From positions 186,001-250,000 of the forward strand of contig JADGFD010000003.1 of assembly GCA_016744015.1 (NCBI GenBank): 64,000 bases of DNA, read 5' to 3'. Shown here piece after piece: positions 61,197-64,000 of this stretch. Every line of letters starts with the position of its first letter. Within the stretch, counting starts at the first letter, position 1. The notes beneath the pieces were generated by a model. That model saw nothing but the letters and a program-made list of their open reading frames with translations, had not been told where the DNA came from and did not search any database. The position numbers were made by a program, and so were the translations under genes. This DNA comes from Paracoccaceae bacterium. Lineage in GTDB: Bacteria; Pseudomonadota; Alphaproteobacteria; Rhodobacterales; Rhodobacteraceae.

Positions 61197-61753
61197 ACAT
61201 GCTTTTGATGGCTCTACTTGGCATCGCGCTTTCCATATTGACCTATGTCGGCATAAGCCAGTTTGTGTCTTTCAAAGCGCAAAAACCATCCGACTATGCA
61301 GATCAAATGCCCTTGTTCGACATCCGAGAAGTTCTGAATGGCCTGATGATCACAGAAGGCATGATCTATGGGCCGACAGGGCGCGTGAGTTCCCGTTTTG
61401 TCGCCACAATGAACGCAGAATGGAACGGCCAATCCGGCACGATGAACGAGCATTTTGTCTATAGTAGCGGGCGAGAGCAAGAAAGAGCATGGGCTTTTAC
61501 CATGACCGGTGAAGACGGGAAATTCACGGCCACCGCCCCTGATATCATCGGTGTTGCTGAAGGCCAGCAAATGGGTGCTACGGTGCGTTTAACCTATCGC
61601 ATTCAATTACCTGACGATGCGGGCAGTCATGTACTTGATGTGGTGGATTGGATGTATTTGCTTGATAACGGTTCGGTCATGAATCGCTCAGAGTTTAGGA
61701 AGTTCGGATTCAAAGTGGCCGAGCTCGTGGCGACTTTTCGGTCGGTAAACTGA
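61193..61753 (+). CDS. DUF3833 protein
   Basis: A 186-aa protein with one N-terminal hydrophobic segment (LLMALLGIALSILTYVGIS), likely a membrane anchor or signal. The rest is a lipocalin-like beta-rich domain (EGMIYGPTGRVSSRF, WNGQSGTMNEHFVYSSG, DWMYLLDNGSVMNRSEFRKFG) as in DUF3833. Probably periplasmic. It is coupled to DUF1365 by ATGA. Confidence 0.88.
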   Translation: MNMLLMALLGIALSILTYVGISQFVSFKAQKPSDYADQMPLFDIREVLNGLMITEGMIYGPTGRVSSRFVATMNAEWNGQSGTMNEHFVYSSGREQERAWAFTMTGEDGKFTATAPDIIGVAEGQQMGATVRLTYRIQLPDDAGSHVLDVVDWMYLLDNGSVMNRSEFRKFGFKVAELVATFRSVN

Positions 61754-62481
61754 TGCTAAAAGATAAAACCTACTGGATTGTTGGCGCTAGCGAAGGGCTG
61801 GGCCGCGCTTTGGCGCTTGAGCTCGACCAGCGCGGCGTAAATTTGGTCCTTTCTGCTCGTTCAGAAAACAGGCTTCAGAACCTCGCGAATGAGCTAACGC
61901 AGCCCACCCGTGTTTGCCCGATGGATGTGTCCGACAATGCTTCCGTCGATGAAGCCGTTAAAATGATTGCTGAAATCGACGGGATTATCTATGTGGCAGC
62001 ACTATATGAGCCTATGAAAGCAGAGGATTGGGATCCGGTGAGTTCTGAGCAAATTGCGAATGTCAATTTTTTGGGCGGTATTCGGGTTTTGGGGCGCCTT
62101 GTTCCAAAGTTTGTATTAAAAAACTCTGGTCATATTGCTGTTATCGGTTCCCTTTCGGGTTATCGTGGACTGCCCCGGGCACTGGCCTATGGTGCTAGCA
62201 AGGCTGGTTTGATGCACCTTGCCGAGACCTTGCAAGCGGATCTTTGGAAAACCAGCGTAAAAACCCAGCTTTTTAACATGGGATTCATCTCGACAAGGCT
62301 GACGGATAAAAACGGCTTCAAAATGCCATTTATTATGACACCTGAACGCGCCGCCCGCTTGATCGTAAACGGTATGGAAAAACGCCGGTTTAAATTCGAT
62401 ATCCCTGTTATGTTTTCACTAATCTTCCGCCTCAGCCGTGCGCTGCCGCAGGGTTTATACAATCGAATTTTTGCAAAATAA
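61753..62481 (+). CDS. Short-chain dehydrogenase of the sigma-E operon
   Basis: A 242-aa classical SDR with YWIVGASEGLGRALALEL (a T/S-G-x3-G-x-G variant), the N-x-A-G site replaced by VAAL, catalytic serine in VIGSLSGYRG and YGASK. It could reduce or oxidise a lipid or its precursor. It overlaps the previous gene by one base and is probably the last gene of the operon. Confidence 0.88.
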   Translation: MLKDKTYWIVGASEGLGRALALELDQRGVNLVLSARSENRLQNLANELTQPTRVCPMDVSDNASVDEAVKMIAEIDGIIYVAALYEPMKAEDWDPVSSEQIANVNFLGGIRVLGRLVPKFVLKNSGHIAVIGSLSGYRGLPRALAYGASKAGLMHLAETLQADLWKTSVKTQLFNMGFISTRLTDKNGFKMPFIMTPERAARLIVNGMEKRRFKFDIPVMFSLIFRLSRALPQGLYNRIFAK

Positions 62482-62651
62482 CCGTGAAAACAGGCCTGCT
62501 TAATGTGGCTGATGCAGGTGAAATTCCGCCATATTTATTTTCAGAAAAAAACATCACAAATAGTTGATATATATAAATAATTTTAATCCAAAATGAACCC
62601 TGTTGCGTATCAATAATACTAACCAAGCAACACTTCATCTGGAGAAACAAC

Positions 62652-63143
62652 ATGATACGTCGCAACTTTTTGAAAATCACAACCGCAACAATGCTGATGG
62701 TAGCCACTTCTGGTTCCGTAACGGCTGGCGGGCATAGCGCAGACATCGTTGACACGGCTGTCGCAGCGGGTTCGTTCACTACGCTGGTAGCTGCCGTTCA
62801 AGCCGCTGGCCTTGTTGACACCCTGAAGGGCGAAGGTCCTTTTACCGTGTTTGCTCCAACCGACGAAGCTTTTGCCGCCCTTCCTGAAGGCACGGTTGAA
62901 GACCTGCTCAAGCCCGAAAACATCGATACACTAACGGCCATTCTGACCTACCACGTGGTTTCGGGCAAAGTGATGTCCGCCGATATCGCAGGCAAGGAAC
63001 TCATGGCTGAGACGGTTCAGGGTGGGTCCATTTCTGTGAACGCGACAAATGGTGTTATGATTAACGGTGCAAACGTAGTTCAAGCTGACATCGAAGCCAG
63101 CAACGGCGTTATCCACGTGATTGATGCTGTTCTAATGCCCTAG
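62652..63143 (+). CDS. Exported fasciclin-domain protein
   Basis: 163 aa. A signal peptide ([20 protein letters not shown]) is followed by one fasciclin (FAS1) domain: [49 protein letters not shown] and [12 protein letters not shown]. It is probably a periplasmic or cell-surface adhesion or stress protein. A GGAG ribosome site precedes the ATG. The upstream gap is AT-rich, and I do not see a good TGATCC promoter, so control by RpoE is unproven. Confidence 0.92.
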   Translation: MIRRNFLKITTATMLMVATSGSVTAGGHSADIVDTAVAAGSFTTLVAAVQAAGLVDTLKGEGPFTVFAPTDEAFAALPEGTVEDLLKPENIDTLTAILTYHVVSGKVMSADIAGKELMAETVQGGSISVNATNGVMINGANVVQADIEASNGVIHVIDAVLMP

Positions 63144-63153
63144 CCACCCTATT

Positions 63154-63187
63154 AACGGTGCGCTCGATATGATGAGCGCGCCGTTTG
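63154..63187 (+). terminator. Terminator after the fasciclin gene
   Basis: AACGGTGCGCTC (63154-63165) pairs with GAGCGCGCCGTT (63174-63185), 12 bp with one T-G wobble and an 8-nt loop, starting 11 bases after the stop. The T-run after it is short. Confidence 0.75.
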
Positions 63188-63330
63188 TGAAAAAATTAGG
63201 CTCTGAACGGTTTTCGTCAGGGCCTTTATTTTGTAGCTGTGCATTACCTTGATCTAGCCGCACAAAAAAACCCAAAGGCGCATTGCGTTTTATTGGGGTT
63301 TATTCTTTGGGGGTGTAATTCAAAGTTCGT

Positions 63331-63382
63331 CAAAAAAGGGGCGCGCTCAAAAAAGGGGCGCGCTCAAAAATGCAAGCGCGCC
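63331..63382 (-). terminator. Terminator of the CFA-synthase gene with duplicated arm
   Basis: On the minus strand GGCGCGCT (63382-63375) can pair with AGCGCGCC at 63364-63357 or with the identical copy at 63347-63340. Each right arm is followed by CC and a T6 tract. The duplication is an exact tandem repeat of 17 bp (63331-63347 and 63348-63364). Confidence 0.82.
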
Positions 63383-63388
63383 ATCTTT

Positions 63389-64000
63389 CTATTCAGCAGC
63401 CAGAGTGAACTGCATCACGTCGGTGATTTCATAGCGAAAACTGGCAGCACAGGCGGCAAGGTAATAGTTCCACATCCGTCGAAAGCGATTGTCAAAACCC
63501 ATTTTTTGAATAGCTGGCCACGAAGCATTGAAGCGCTCTGACCAGAGCCGCAGCGTTTTCGAATAGCCTTGGCCAAAGGCAAGACTGTCTTCGACGCGCA
63601 ACCCGGCCACTTCCGCTTGTGTCCGAAACACCGAAGGGCTGGGGAGCATGCCGCCGGGGAAAATATATTTCTGGATAAAATCGACATGGTTGCGGTAGTT
63701 TTCAAACCGGTCATCCGCAACGGTGATCGTTTGGATGGACGCCTTGGCGCCGGGATTTAAACGATTTCGGATCGTATTAAAATAGGTCGGCCAGTGCTTT
63801 TCACCAACGGCTTCAAACATTTCAATTGAGGCAATACCATCAAATGTTCGGGTTTCATCACGATAGTCGCGCAAAACAATTTCCACTCTATCCGCAAGAC
63901 CGGCTGCAAAAATCCTTTGCTTAGCGTAATCATGCTGCTCTTGCGAGATTGTTAGCCCTGTCACTCTTGCGCCACGGGTTTTGGCTATGTGTTCGGCAAA
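63389..64000 (-). CDS. Cyclopropane-fatty-acyl-phospholipid-synthase-like methyltransferase, C-terminal part
   Basis: About 204 codons, with the 5' end outside the window. The frame is open through 64000 and reads FAEHIAKTRGARVTGLTISQ just before IASIEMFEAVGEKHWP, the SAM-dependent CFA-synthase core. The C-terminus carries FIQKYIFPGGMLPSPSVF and the family end MWNYYLAACAASFRYEITDV. It adds a methyl group to unsaturated phospholipid acyl chains. Its place opposite the sigma-E operon suggests that it supplies the methylated (furan-precursor or cyclopropane) lipids; the link is inferred. Confidence 0.92.
   Translation of the reverse strand, partial: FAEHIAKTRGARVTGLTISQEQHDYAKQRIFAAGLADRVEIVLRDYRDETRTFDGIASIEMFEAVGEKHWPTYFNTIRNRLNPGAKASIQTITVADDRFENYRNHVDFIQKYIFPGGMLPSPSVFRTQAEVAGLRVEDSLAFGQGYSKTLRLWSERFNASWPAIQKMGFDNRFRRMWNYYLAACAASFRYEITDVMQFTLAAE

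Noticed and set aside
62482-62651. Sigma-E promoter for the fasciclin gene (TGAACC at about 62592)
   Set aside because: The -35 differs from TGATCC and no matching -10 is at 18 bp; too weak to claim.

Overview
The window is a bacterial chromosome segment, most likely from an alphaproteobacterium of the Rhodobacterales. Supporting signs are MipZ, an RpoE/ChrR sigma and zinc-binding anti-sigma pair, a split MnmC system, HspQ, a cysteine-free L31 and dense operons with ATGA overlaps. I cannot name the species.

Layout. (1) 1-16251 is mostly housekeeping or metabolic: a TIGR02186-like membrane protein, a NaChBac-type sodium channel, divergent genes for the two halves of MnmC, and a five-gene catabolic operon (ThDP enzyme, uronate-dehydrogenase-like SDR, FAD oxidase, GNAT, AhpD-like protein) behind a perfect 20-bp palindrome. 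Then come znuCB, an SLT lipoprotein, an AEC transporter, hspQ, a gamma-glutamyltransferase and the Kdo genes kdsA, kdsB and kdsD. (2) 16285-48146 is one unbroken minus-strand type VI secretion (T6SS) locus. In transcription order it reads tssA, tssB, tssC, hcp, tagJ, tssE, tssF, tssG, clpV, two unknown coiled-coil genes, a second NaChBac-like channel, a giant sheath-like gene, a 92-aa orphan, vgrG, a DUF6931-like gene, PAAR, tagH, tssK, tssL-OmpA, tssM, tagF and a PP2C phosphatase. No tssJ and no PpkA-like kinase are seen. (3) 48380-53610 holds a divergent M15 peptidase, mipZ, two FAD enzymes and rpmE-rplS. (4) 54030-57633 is an accessory patch: tRNA-Ser(GCT), two HTH genes and a tyrosine integrase, a degraded 3' piece of tRNA-fMet and a Rieske-oxygenase pseudogene. 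(5) 57751-64000 is a sigma-E (RpoE/ChrR) stress module with divergent TGATCC-N18-TAT promoters. It drives rpoE-chrR one way and a lipid-related operon (FAD oxidoreductase, DUF1365, DUF3833, SDR) the other, followed by a fasciclin protein and a convergent CFA-synthase-like methyltransferase.

The main novelty is the middle of the T6SS locus. A 1671-residue protein joins a full TssB domain, about 860 residues of acidic D-x-L-L-A-x-M-A repeats, a second TssB-like domain and a TssC-like domain, although normal tssB and tssC are also present. It is preceded, with translational coupling or near-zero spacing, by a voltage-gated sodium-channel gene and two lysine-rich coiled-coil proteins, one with a central hydrophobic hairpin. 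TssG also carries a 200-residue acidic insertion. Together these suggest a modified T6SS with a second sheath-like component and perhaps a membrane-potential-linked function. That interpretation is inference; the gene structure is directly visible.
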